Source: JAQBGV01 sp032128395
GTDB lineage: Bacteria; Planctomycetota; UBA8108; UBA1146
Assembly (NCBI GenBank): GCA_032128395.1
Contig: JAQBGV010000094.1
Location: 1 to 21,757 of the forward strand
DNA length: 21,757 nucleotides
Direction of reading: 5' to 3'
Shown: piece after piece, positions 13,920-21,757 of the stretch
Position numbering within the stretch: position 1 is the first letter of the stretch
Layout of the letters: each line of letters opens with the position of its first letter
Notes under the pieces: model-generated
The model's database searches: none
Told to the model about the DNA's origin: nothing
What the model saw: only the letters and a program-made list of their open reading frames with translations
Position numbers and translations under genes: made by a program

Positions 13920-14102
13920 TCAGAATCCCTCGACCGGGAGCAGCGCCCGACCGCGGTAGTGGCCGCAGTTCTCGCAAATTGCGTGCGTCACATTCCACGC
14001 GTTACAGCGCGGGCAACGGACCCGCTGCGTCTCCACCAGGGCATCGTGAGCCCGGCGCATCCGCTTTCGGGACGGAGATGTTTTTCTCTGAGGTACCGCC
14101 AT
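13920..14102 (-). CDS. rpmF: Ribosomal protein bL32
   Basis: Large-subunit ribosomal protein of 60 residues. The start MAVPQRKTSPSRKRMRRAH is the typical bL32 N-terminus (A-VP-x-R-K-T-S). A zinc ribbon follows, with CPRC at 30-33 and CENC at 43-46, the zinc-binding form. AGGAG lies 8 bases before the ATG at 14102. It heads the fatty-acid cluster as in many bacteria. The yceD/DUF177 gene often found just upstream is absent; alaS is there instead, across a 136-base gap with its own promoter candidate. Confidence 0.96.
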   Translation of the reverse strand: MAVPQRKTSPSRKRMRRAHDALVETQRVRCPRCNAWNVTHAICENCGHYRGRALLPVEGF

Positions 14103-14156
14103 CGGGGAGTCTCCTGTGCGATCTTCCGGCAGATGTTCCCTGCAGCTGAATCGGGG

Positions 14157-14184
14157 AGTCTAGCGGGGCCCAGCCGAGGGTCAA
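14157..14184 (-). promoter_or_regulatory. Candidate promoter of the rpmF-fab operon
   Basis: Minus strand: TTGACC (14184-14179, 5 of 6), a 16-base spacer, TAGACT (14162-14157, 4 of 6). It gives a leader of about 48 bases. The 12 bases atcggggagtct occur over the -10 (14150-14161) and again over the rpmF start (14101-14112), 49 bases apart. Upstream, cggtcc is repeated at 14193, 14208 and 14218. Confidence 0.5.
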
Positions 14185-14238
14185 GCGGATCACGGTCCAC
14201 TCGCACACGGTCCCACTCGGTCCACGGCACTCGGCCGC

Positions 14239-16890
14239 TCACCCCCCCAGTTGCTCCTCGAGCACCCCGCGCATCGCCGTGAACGCCTCCGGGAGCTTCT
14301 CGACCTCTTTCCCGCCGGCCTGGGCGAGGTCGGGGCGTCCTCCGCCACCCCCGCCGAGGGTCTGGGCGCCCATGTGCGCGATCTTCCCGCAGTGGACCCG
14401 CCCCTTCGCCACCGCCTCGGAATGCCCGACGATGAAGCGGATCCCCTCCTCGCCGGCGCTCGCGAGGATGAACACGCGTCCCCCCTCGCGCCGCTTCAGT
14501 GCGTCGGCGACCCGAAGGAGCTCCTCCTGGGGCGCGTCGGTCCAGGTCGCGGTGACCAGCTCGACATCCCCCACCGGGGATCGCTCCCCGGCTCCGGAAT
14601 CGAGTTCGCCGAGCAGGTCGCGCGTGGTCGATTGCTCCTGTCGAAGACCCTTGTTCTCGGCGAGCATCGCCTCGATCCGCGAACCGAGCTCCTCGCGTGT
14701 CGTTCGCAGGAGGTGGCCGAGTGCCGAGATCAACGTCGAGTCATCACGGATCCGCCGATGGGACTCCCGCCCCGTGAGCGCCTCGATCCGACGTACGCCA
14801 GAGGAGACGGAACCCTCGCCGAGCAGTTGGAATGCACCGATCTCGCCGGTGCGCAGGCAGTGCGTCCCGCCACAGAGTTCGATCGACCGGAGCGCCTCCC
14901 CCGAGAGCTCCGGTCCTAGGTCGATCGTGACCACCCGAACGCGATCTCCGTACTTCTCTCCGAAGAGCGCCATCGCCCCGCGGGCGCGGGCATCGTCGAT
15001 CGGCACCTTCATCTCGATCCCGACGGGGGCATCCAGGAGCACCCACTCCTGTACGAGGCCCTCGACGTCCGCGAGCTCTTGTGCGGTGATCCGTTCGTAG
15101 TGACTGACGTCGAACCGGAGGCGATCGGGCGCGACCAGAGAGCCTTTCTGCTGCACATGAGTACCGACCACGCCGCGGAGCGCTGCATGCAGCAGATGCG
15201 TCGCGGTGTGGTTGCGAATGATGTCGGCGCGCCGCCCGGAATCGACCGTGGAGTGCACGGAGACCCCCTCGCGCAACGCGTCGCGATCGCCGGAGACGAG
15301 CTCGGCGAGGTGGATGTGGACACCATTCTGTTTCGCGACGTCGTAGATCTGGAGGGCGAATCCGACCCCTTCGATCCGCCCGGTGTCTCCGACCTGACCC
15401 CCCGATTCCGCGTAGAACGGGGTGCGATCGAGGAGCACGCGGAGCTTCTCACCCGCGGGAACCACGGTGAGGATCTTGCCTTCCGCCGCGAGCAAGCCGT
15501 AACCCAGGAACTCCGTCGGCTCGATGTCGTACCCGCCGGTGATCGTGACCTCTCCCGGCGACGATTCCGATTCCCCGACACTTCCGGTGACCCGCGACCG
15601 GACCCGCTGCTCCCCCATCCGGTGATCGAATCCGTCGCGATCGACCGACAGCCCCAGCTCCCGCGCCATCTGCTCGGTGAGGTCGATCGGAAATCCGCAA
15701 CTGTCGTGGAGGAAGAACGCCGCATCCGCAGAGAACACGGTGGTCCCCGATCCGCGCATCCCACTCACTTCGCTCTCGAAGCGCAGCATCCCGGTGCGGA
15801 GGGTGCGACCGAATTGGTCCTCTTCGCCTCGGATGAGTTTCTCGATCAGCTCCCGCGACTCGCGAAGCTCGGGGAACGCATCGCCCATCGATTCGGCGAG
15901 CGGCGCGACGATCCTCCAGATGAACGGCTTCTCCTGCCCGAGCTGATAGCCGTATCGGGCGGCGCGCCGGAGCATTCGCCGGAGGACGTAGCCGCGATCC
16001 TCGTTCGATGGATACGCGCCGTCCGCGATCGCGAAGGAGAGACTCCGCACATGGTCGGCGATCACCCGGTGCGGGGTCCCCGCCGTCCCTTCGTCGTAGG
16101 GGTGGTCGGTCACCCGCGCGATCTCCTCGATGATTCCACGGAGGAGATCGGTCTCGAACACCGACTCTTTCTCCTGCAGGATCAGCGTGATCCGCTCGAG
16201 GCCCATCCCCGTGTCGATGCTCGGTTTCGGGAGAGGGGTCCGCGATCCGCCTGGGTGCTGTTCGAACTGCATGAAGACCAGGTTCCAGAACTCGATGAAC
16301 CGGTCACAGTCGCAGACCCCGAGGGCGCAGTTCGGACCGCAGGAGTGCTGTTCGCCGCAGTCGAAGTGGATTTCGGAACACGGTCCGCACGGTCCGACAT
16401 CGCCCATCGACCAGAAGTTGTCCTTCTCCCCCAGCCCTACGATGCGATCCTCGGCAACGCCGACCTCGTCACGCCAGATCGCGCGCGCTTCCTCGTCCTC
16501 GTGAAAGACCGACACCCACAGACGATCGGGATCGATCCCGAACGATCCGGTGATGAGCTCCCACGCCCAGGCGCACGCCTCGGACTTGAAGTAGTCGCCG
16601 AACGAGAAGTTGCCGAGCATCTCGAAGAAGGTCAGGTGCCTCTTCGTGTACCCGACATTCTCGAGGTCGTTGTGTTTCCCTCCAGCCCGAATGCACTTCT
16701 GGCTCGTCGCCGCCCGGGTGTAGTCCCGCCGCTCGGCGCCGGTGAAGACCTGCTTGAACTGGTTCATCCCCGCGTTCGCGAACAGCAGCGTCGGATAGTC
16801 GTGGGGCACGACCGGGCTCGAGGAGACCACGGTGTGACCGCGGTCCGCGAAGAACTCGAGGAAAGTCTTTCTGATCTCGGCGACGCGCAT
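14239..16890 (-). CDS. alaS: Alanyl-tRNA synthetase
   Basis: Charges tRNA-Ala with alanine. The protein is 883 residues, normal for the family. Order: class II catalytic core from the N-terminus (TFLEFFADRGHTVV, NAGMNQFK, ATSQKCIRAGGKHNDLENVG), the tRNA-binding region, the editing domain with zinc-binding H561-x3-H565 (NHTATHLLH) and C673-x3-H677 (CGGTHCLRTGEIG), then a C-terminal oligomerisation domain ending with a glycine-rich GGGGGGRPDLAQAGG segment. A cysteine-rich loop (CGPNC, CDCDRF) follows the GPCGPCSEIHFD motif. ATG 16890 has GGGAG about 9 bases upstream and begins MRVAEIRKTFLEFF; the frame runs on to 17679 through the neighbouring gene and is not used. It is 98 bases after the PfkB-family gene, probably one operon. 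Confidence 0.97.
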   Translation of the reverse strand: MRVAEIRKTFLEFFADRGHTVVSSSPVVPHDYPTLLFANAGMNQFKQVFTGAERRDYTRAATSQKCIRAGGKHNDLENVGYTKRHLTFFEMLGNFSFGDYFKSEACAWAWELITGSFGIDPDRLWVSVFHEDEEARAIWRDEVGVAEDRIVGLGEKDNFWSMGDVGPCGPCSEIHFDCGEQHSCGPNCALGVCDCDRFIEFWNLVFMQFEQHPGGSRTPLPKPSIDTGMGLERITLILQEKESVFETDLLRGIIEEIARVTDHPYDEGTAGTPHRVIADHVRSLSFAIADGAYPSNEDRGYVLRRMLRRAARYGYQLGQEKPFIWRIVAPLAESMGDAFPELRESRELIEKLIRGEEDQFGRTLRTGMLRFESEVSGMRGSGTTVFSADAAFFLHDSCGFPIDLTEQMARELGLSVDRDGFDHRMGEQRVRSRVTGSVGESESSPGEVTITGGYDIEPTEFLGYGLLAAEGKILTVVPAGEKLRVLLDRTPFYAESGGQVGDTGRIEGVGFALQIYDVAKQNGVHIHLAELVSGDRDALREGVSVHSTVDSGRRADIIRNHTATHLLHAALRGVVGTHVQQKGSLVAPDRLRFDVSHYERITAQELADVEGLVQEWVLLDAPVGIEMKVPIDDARARGAMALFGEKYGDRVRVVTIDLGPELSGEALRSIELCGGTHCLRTGEIGAFQLLGEGSVSSGVRRIEALTGRESHRRIRDDSTLISALGHLLRTTREELGSRIEAMLAENKGLRQEQSTTRDLLGELDSGAGERSPVGDVELVTATWTDAPQEELLRVADALKRREGGRVFILASAGEEGIRFIVGHSEAVAKGRVHCGKIAHMGAQTLGGGGGGRPDLAQAGGKEVEKLPEAFTAMRGVLEEQLGG

Positions 16891-16988
16891 CGACAGGCTC
16901 CCTGGGCAGTCCGCACGAGGATCTCCGGCGGGGGATCGAATGCAGAATGTACCGCCCCGTGCGTCGGCGTTCACCCGTTTCGACGGAT

Positions 16989-17918
16989 TCAGCGCGGGAG
17001 AGGAGCCCCCTGCTCGACGAGGGAGAGCATCGCCCGGTAGCTGTCGAATCGGGTCCGCAGTGCTTCCGCGTCGACATCGAGGATCCCGTTCACCCCGAAC
17101 GCCTCGCAGCAGAAGCTCGCCGTGACCGTCCCCCACGCGACCGCGTTCTTGAAGAGCTCGAGGTCCACGTGGTCGCAGCGGGCGAGGAAGCCCATCAGTC
17201 CCCCCGCGAACGAGTCCCCAGCGCCGGTCGGGTCTTGCACTTCTGCGAGCGGCTGGGCGGGGAGCGAGATCTGGCCATCGTCGTGGAAGATCATCGAGCC
17301 ATGCTCCCCCTTCTTCACCACGACGAAGCGGGGTCCCATCGCATGGATCCGACGTCCCGCGCGGACGATGTTGCGCTCGCCGGAGAGGAGAAACGCCTCC
17401 TCGTCGCTCAGGACCAGGCCGTCGAGACGGGGGAGCAGGTCGAGCAGCGCCTGGTGCTCGGTCTGGATCCAGAGGTTCATCGTGTCGGCGAGCACGAACG
17501 GATTGCCACGCATCTGATCGAGGACACTCGCCTGGGTCACCGGCGGGCCGTTGCCGAGGAACAGGTACCGGACGTCCCGGTAGCTCGCCGGGATCGTCGG
17601 GCGATGGTCCGCGAGGACGTTCAACTCGACCGACAACGTCTCGCGCCGGTTCATGTCCTCGAAATACTCGCCCGACCACCGAAAGGTGCGTCCTCCGACA
17701 ACGGTCTCGATCCCTTCGAGATCGATCCCGCGCGATTCGAGCAGATCGAGGTGCTCGGGGGGGAAGTCATCCCCGACCACACCGACCAACCGGACCGGCG
17801 CGAACAGAGCCGCCGCGAGCGCGAAGTGGACGGCGGAGCCGCCGAGCGCATCGTCGAGGCGTCCATCGGGGGTCTTGATGCTGTCGAAGGCGATCGAGCC
17901 CACCACCGCCAGGGACAT
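16989..17918 (-). CDS. PfkB-family carbohydrate kinase, substrate unknown
   Basis: Ribokinase-fold kinase of 309 residues. Features seen: N-terminal VVGSIAFDSI (5-14), the substrate-side GGSAVHFALAAALF (26-39), a VVKKGEHGSM strand, and the family signature DPTGAGDSFAGG with catalytic base D235. ATP-dependent phosphorylation of a sugar or nucleoside hydroxyl is expected, but the substrate cannot be read from the sequence. ATG 17918 has AAGGAG 6 bases upstream; the frame extends to 18185 without support. It starts 11 bases after the xseB stop and is followed by alaS, so it probably belongs to an xseB-pfkB-alaS operon. Its neighbours do not point to a pathway. Confidence 0.88.
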   Translation of the reverse strand: MSLAVVGSIAFDSIKTPDGRLDDALGGSAVHFALAAALFAPVRLVGVVGDDFPPEHLDLLESRGIDLEGIETVVGGRTFRWSGEYFEDMNRRETLSVELNVLADHRPTIPASYRDVRYLFLGNGPPVTQASVLDQMRGNPFVLADTMNLWIQTEHQALLDLLPRLDGLVLSDEEAFLLSGERNIVRAGRRIHAMGPRFVVVKKGEHGSMIFHDDGQISLPAQPLAEVQDPTGAGDSFAGGLMGFLARCDHVDLELFKNAVAWGTVTASFCCEAFGVNGILDVDAEALRTRFDSYRAMLSLVEQGAPLPR

Positions 17919-17929
17919 CTCGTGCTCCT

Positions 17930-18160
17930 TCACTCTGCTTCGGCCTGTTCCGAGCCCGCCTGTGCGAGTTCCTGGGTCACCTTCTCGACCCTGAGCTCCG
18001 CTGCCCTGAGCTTCTCCGAGCAGAGGCGGATCAACTCCGCGGCACGCTCGACCTGGACCGCGAGCTCCTCGATGTCGACCTCGGTATCCTCGTCGAGGTG
18101 CGCGAGAATCGCCTCGATCTCGGCCGCGGCCTCCCGGTAGCTCGGAGTCTTCTTCGTCAC
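17930..18160 (-). CDS. xseB: Exodeoxyribonuclease VII small subunit
   Basis: Small subunit of the nuclease that digests single-stranded DNA from both ends. The protein is 76 residues, acidic, two long helices. It matches the family pattern: SYREAAAEIEAIL (7-19), then DIEELAVQVERAAELI and LCSEKLRAAELRVEKV, the coiled part that wraps XseA. The GTG at 18160 is the only plausible start; the ribosome binding site is poor (GGTGAGA nearby, GAGG farther off). The large subunit gene xseA is not in the window. Translation runs into the PfkB-family gene after 11 bases. Confidence 0.88.
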   Translation of the reverse strand: MTKKTPSYREAAAEIEAILAHLDEDTEVDIEELAVQVERAAELIRLCSEKLRAAELRVEKVTQELAQAGSEQAEAE

Positions 18161-18274
18161 GCCGTCTCACCGTTCCTCGGGGCACGCCGATTCACTGCCG
18201 AACAATGGGGGCTGAGGAACACGCTTGCAAGGAGAATCGAGGACATGCGGGAAGAGGAGCCAGTGTGCCCGAGC

Positions 18275-19927
18275 CTACTGCGCGAGCTCGTGCTCGGCGA
18301 GTAGGGTCGCCAGGCTCGCGACCAGATGGCGGCGATCGATCGGCTTGGTCAGGTACAGGTCGCACCCCGCCTCGATGCACCGCTCGCCATCCCCCTTCAT
18401 CGCGTGCGCGGTCAGCGCGACGATCGCCCTCCCGAATCCGACATCGCGCAGGCGCTGCGTCGCCGCGTAGCCGTCGAGGACTGGCATCTGCATGTCCATC
18501 AGGATGCAATCGAACGGTTCATCCGCAGTCTCCGCGTGCAGTGCGAACTCGTAGGCCTGCTCGCCATTCTCGACGATCGTCACCGAAGCACCGGCGCGGT
18601 CGAGGATGTGCCGCACCAATCGCTGGTTGTCCGGCCCATCCTCCGCGTAGAGGATGCGGCGCCCCGCGAGGGCGAGTTCTTCCGGAAGGGAACGAATCTC
18701 CGAAGGCGGGGGGGGGATACGACACAGCGAGTCGCCCACCTCCCAATCGACGTCGTCCTGGTCGGAGAGATCGAGAGTCAAACGGAATGTGCTCCCGCGC
18801 GCTATCCGGCTCTCGAGTTCGATGACGCCGCCGAGCATCTGTGCGAGCCGTACCGAGATCGCCAACCCGAGACCACTACCTCCGAACCGGCGAGTGGTCG
18901 AGGTGTCCGCCTGAGCGAAAGCCTCGAAGATCCGCGCCTGCTGTTCCTCGGTTATCCCGATCCCGGTGTCGGCCACCACGAAACAGAGCGACTCCTGGAG
19001 CGGATCCCCGATCACCGAGATCTTCACCGAGCCCTCCGAGGTGAACTTGATCGCATTGCCGACCAAGTTGACAAGAACCTGCCGCAACCGCGTCGGATCA
19101 CTGCCGATGCTCTCGGGAACGGTTCCGGAGAATTCGAGTTCGAATCCTAGCCCCTTCTCCTCCGCTCGTTGCCGAGCGAGGGAATGCACATCGGTCGCGA
19201 TCTCGGCGACGGAGCAGGGAATGCGCTCGACGACCAATTTCCCCGCCTCGATCTTCGAGAGGTCGAGGATGTCGTTGATGATCGCGAGGAGGTGCTCGCC
19301 GTTGCGGTGGATGATCTGGTGGTATTCGCGGAGTTCCTCGGCCGACGTCCCCGGTTGTCCCATCAGATCCGCATATCCGAGGATCGCAGTCATCGGAGTG
19401 CGAATCTCGTGGCTCATGTTCGCGAGGAATTCCGCCTTCTGCACCGCGGCCTGCTGCGCCGCCTCCGCCTCCACCTGCGCGCGCCTGAGATTCGCCGCCG
19501 CGTTCTGTTCCTCCGTCAGGTCACGGAACACGACCACCACTCCCGACGGCACTCCAGCTTTCCCGCCCCCCACTCTCTCGAGCGTGTACGACACCGGGAA
19601 CGTCGTCGCACCCTCACGGCGAAAGCGACCCTCCTCCGCCCACAGCGCCTCTTCTTCCGACGCCAAGAAGCGCTCGACCCGCGCGAGGTCCAACATCCCC
19701 GGCGCGAGGAGAACCGACAGCACCGACCGACCGACCAAGTCCGCTGCGGAGGACCCGAGGAGCACACCCGCTCGAGGATTCGCATACGTGACCGTGCGAT
19801 CGGAATCGACGAAAAGGACGCCGTCCGCGAGGGAGTCGAGGATCAACAAGAGACGAGCCGGGTCCGGAGTCCGCCGTGGGGAAGGCGAATGGACGGGAGT
19901 CATCTCGGGTCCAGGGGTCGGCGGCAT
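18275..19927 (-). CDS. PAS-domain hybrid sensor histidine kinase
   Basis: Cytoplasmic hybrid kinase of 550 residues without membrane segments. A PAS domain (about 25-137, DSLADGVLFVDSDRTVTYAN) is followed by a short coiled linker, the HisKA H-box FLANMSHEIRTP (phospho-acceptor H173), the ATPase domain with N-box LVNLVGNAIKFT (N291), G1 DTGIGI (D320) and G2 GGSGLGLAI, and then a receiver (about 423-545) with E429-D430, phospho-acceptor D478, T506 and K528. All key residues are intact. The input could be redox or a ligand; no cofactor residues can be assigned. The frame starts at 19927 with AAGG about 5 bases before it; ATG 19903 is an alternative. No output protein is adjacent; the receiver probably passes phosphate to a phosphotransfer protein elsewhere. 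Confidence 0.94.
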   Translation of the reverse strand: MPPTPGPEMTPVHSPSPRRTPDPARLLLILDSLADGVLFVDSDRTVTYANPRAGVLLGSSAADLVGRSVLSVLLAPGMLDLARVERFLASEEEALWAEEGRFRREGATTFPVSYTLERVGGGKAGVPSGVVVVFRDLTEEQNAAANLRRAQVEAEAAQQAAVQKAEFLANMSHEIRTPMTAILGYADLMGQPGTSAEELREYHQIIHRNGEHLLAIINDILDLSKIEAGKLVVERIPCSVAEIATDVHSLARQRAEEKGLGFELEFSGTVPESIGSDPTRLRQVLVNLVGNAIKFTSEGSVKISVIGDPLQESLCFVVADTGIGITEEQQARIFEAFAQADTSTTRRFGGSGLGLAISVRLAQMLGGVIELESRIARGSTFRLTLDLSDQDDVDWEVGDSLCRIPPPPSEIRSLPEELALAGRRILYAEDGPDNQRLVRHILDRAGASVTIVENGEQAYEFALHAETADEPFDCILMDMQMPVLDGYAATQRLRDVGFGRAIVALTAHAMKGDGERCIEAGCDLYLTKPIDRRHLVASLATLLAEHELAQ

Positions 19928-20012
19928 CCGTACCTTGTGCCCAACCGGGGCTCTTCATGCGGGGAGCGATCCTGCTCCTCCGGAGAGTACCCCTCAATAG
20001 GTGTAGTCGGTT

Positions 20013-20043
20013 GGGGGGGAGGGGGAGCTTTAGGGGCGGGGGG
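20013..20043 (+). other. G-quadruplex-like motif between clpB and the hybrid kinase
   Basis: On the plus strand: G7, A, G5, AGCTTTA, G4, C, G6. This meets the usual four-tract, short-loop pattern. The minus-strand transcript is C-rich and G-poor here, 63-93 bases after the clpB stop, so it could equally be a Rho-loading site ending clpB. Confidence 0.55.
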
Positions 20044-20105
20044 CTCGCCTCGGCGGTGGGCCAGGTCCCGGGCACCGCAGTCCCGCCAGTCAGGTCACTG
20101 AGCAT

Positions 20106-21757
20106 CTACTGCAGGACTCCCATCTGCCTCCTGACCTCGAACACCAACTCCTGATCACCCAGGTCGACTCTGACGTGCGCGCCGTCGCCGACCTTGCCCG
20201 CGATGATCTCGCGGCCGAGGCGGGTCTCGATCGTCCTTTGGAGGAAACGCTTGAGGGGTCTGGCGCCGTAGATCGGGTCGTAGCCTTCTCTCGCGATGAA
20301 GGCTCTAGCGGCGGCGCTGAGCTCGATCGTGATTCCTCGCTCCTCCAGCCTTCCGCGGAGGTCTTCGAGCAGCAGGTCGACGATTCGCTCGATCTCCGCC
20401 TCGCCGAGCGGGGTGAAGATCACCGTCTCATCGACTCGGTTCAGGAACTCGGGGCGGAAGTGTCGGCGGAGCTCCGCGAGGACTCCTTCGCGCGCGGCGA
20501 GCGAGAGCTCCCCGTCGACCCCGATCCCCTCGAGCAGTCGGTGCGAGCCGAGGTTCGAGGTCATGATGATCACGGTGTTCTTGAAGTCGACGGTCCTTCC
20601 CTGACTGTCGGTCGCCCGACCGTCATCGAGGATCTGCAGCAGCACGTGGAAAACGTCGGGGTGCGCCTTCTCGATCTCGTCGAACAGCACGACGGAATAC
20701 GGGTGCCTCCGGACCGCCTCGGTCAGCTGCCCCCCCTCCTCGAAACCGATGTAGCCGGGGGGCGCTCCGATCAGTCTCGATACCGCGTGCTTCTCCATGT
20801 ACTCGCTCATGTCGATTCGGACCATGTTGTCCTCGGAATCGAAGAGCGCGGCGGCGAGGGTCTTCGCGAGTTCGGTCTTACCGACCCCGGTCGGGCCGAG
20901 GAAGATGAACGAGCCGATCGGCCGGCGGGGGTCCTTGATCCCCGAGCGCGCACGGATCACCGCATCCGCGACCGCCCGCACCGCTTCGTCCTGACCGATC
21001 ACCCGCTCGTGCAGGATCTCGTCGAGTCGGAGCAGCTTCTCCCGTTCCCCTTCGACGAGCCGGGTCACGGGGACGCCGGTCCAGCGAGAGACGATCTCCG
21101 CGATCTCCTCGTCGGTCACCTCTTCGCGCAGGAGGCGCTGCTCTTCGTCTTCGGTCGAGGCCTTTTCGAGTGCGGCGAACTGGCGCTCGAGCTCGGGGAG
21201 TCGTCCGTGGGTCAGCTCTGCCGCTCGCTCGAGGTCGTAGGCGCGCTTCGCGCCCTCGATCTGACGTCTCGTCTCCTCGATTCCCTCGCGCAGGAGACGC
21301 ACCTTCCGCAGCGCCTCCTTCTCGACCTCCCACTGTCCGCGCATCGTGTCACCTTGAGTCTTGAGGTCGGCCAGCTCGCGCCGGAGCACTTCGAGTCGAT
21401 CCTGGCTCGGGCGGTCCTTCTCCTTCTTGAGAGCGGCCTCTTCGATCTCGAGCTGCATCACCCGCCGCGTGACCTGATCGAGCTCCGCGGGCATCGAGTC
21501 GATCTCGGTGCGGATCATCGCGCACGCCTCATCGACGAGGTCGATCGCCTTGTCGGGGAGGAATCGGTCGGTGATGTAGCGGTTCGAGAGAGTCGCGGCG
21601 CTGACGAGCGACCCGTCCTGGATCCGCACGCCGTGGTGCACTTCGAAGCGCTCCTTGAGGCCGCGAAGGATCGAAATCGTGTCCTCGACCGATGGCGGCT
21701 CGACCATCACTGGCTGGAAGCGCCGTTCGAGCGCTCTGTCCTTCTCGATGTGCTTGC
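20106..21757 (-). CDS. clpB: ClpB disaggregase, C-terminal part (runs off the window)
   Basis: Hsp100 chaperone that pulls proteins out of aggregates with DnaK. The last 549 residues are present; the N-terminal domain and most of the first ATPase domain lie beyond 21757. What is seen: the end of NBD1 (KHIEKDRALERRFQPV, SVEDTISILRGL), the long coiled-coil M domain that marks ClpB rather than ClpA, the second ATPase with Walker A GPTGVGKTE, Walker B VVLFDEIEKAHPD and sensor 1 TSNLGS, and the C-terminal domain with GARPLKR (sensor 2). The frame is open to the window edge; the ATG at 21710 is internal and not a start. The hybrid kinase gene follows 178 bases downstream on the same strand. Confidence 0.97.
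   Translation of the reverse strand, partial: KHIEKDRALERRFQPVMVEPPSVEDTISILRGLKERFEVHHGVRIQDGSLVSAATLSNRYITDRFLPDKAIDLVDEACAMIRTEIDSMPAELDQVTRRVMQLEIEEAALKKEKDRPSQDRLEVLRRELADLKTQGDTMRGQWEVEKEALRKVRLLREGIEETRRQIEGAKRAYDLERAAELTHGRLPELERQFAALEKASTEDEEQRLLREEVTDEEIAEIVSRWTGVPVTRLVEGEREKLLRLDEILHERVIGQDEAVRAVADAVIRARSGIKDPRRPIGSFIFLGPTGVGKTELAKTLAAALFDSEDNMVRIDMSEYMEKHAVSRLIGAPPGYIGFEEGGQLTEAVRRHPYSVVLFDEIEKAHPDVFHVLLQILDDGRATDSQGRTVDFKNTVIIMTSNLGSHRLLEGIGVDGELSLAAREGVLAELRRHFRPEFLNRVDETVIFTPLGEAEIERIVDLLLEDLRGRLEERGITIELSAAARAFIAREGYDPIYGARPLKRFLQRTIETRLGREIIAGKVGDGAHVRVDLGDQELVFEVRRQMGVLQ

Noticed and set aside
15079..17040. A 653-residue open frame on the plus strand opposite alaS
   Set aside because: It mirrors alaS codon bias, has no recognisable motif, and alaS is certain on the other strand.
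16891..17679. N-terminal extension of the alaS frame
   Set aside because: It overlaps the PfkB-family gene in another frame, and the alanyl-tRNA synthetase fold starts at 16890.

Overview
The window is GC-rich bacterial DNA, densely packed and mostly coding on the minus strand. It carries 15 complete protein genes and one gene cut by the right edge. No tRNA, rRNA, CRISPR array, insertion sequence or phage gene was recognised. The lineage is uncertain. The secreted protein with a dockerin-like pair of calcium loops and a proline-rich, cysteine-ended tail resembles proteins common in Planctomycetota and related uncultivated phyla. That is a suggestion from one protein, not a placement.

Layout, left to right. 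(1) 65-2346, minus: a secreted protein with two cohesin-like modules and a dockerin-like end, followed by a tandem FHA-domain protein. (2) 2347-3158: a gene-free stretch with three short tandem duplications, a palindrome and a likely promoter. (3) 3159-5488, minus: a translationally coupled two-component pair, a kinase-like protein lacking recognisable ATP-binding boxes and a sigma-54-type response regulator. (4) 5489-6028: a non-coding stretch rich in inverted repeats between the divergent pair and purF. (5) 6029-8403, plus: purF (iron-sulphur type) and an unknown membrane protein. (6) 8443-14102, minus: rpmF-plsX-fabD-fabG-acpP-fabF-serA, a fatty-acid synthesis cluster without fabH in it and with a short serA-like gene at its end. 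(7) 14239-18160, minus: xseB, a PfkB-family kinase and alaS. (8) 18275-21757, minus: a PAS hybrid histidine kinase and the C-terminal two-thirds of clpB.

The fatty-acid cluster would convert malonyl-CoA into acyl-ACP and phospholipid precursors: FabD loads ACP, FabF condenses, FabG reduces and PlsX makes acyl-phosphate. rpmF links it to ribosome synthesis. A promoter precedes rpmF and a second one precedes acpP, matching the usual need for far more ACP than enzyme. The other genes are housekeeping (PurF, AlaRS, ExoVII small subunit, ClpB) or signalling (two kinases, one sigma-54 activator, one FHA protein).

No clearly new multi-gene system was found. The best leads are the degenerate kinase paired with the sigma-54 activator, the structured 540-base stretch upstream of purF, and the hairpin and operator-like repeat in front of acpP.
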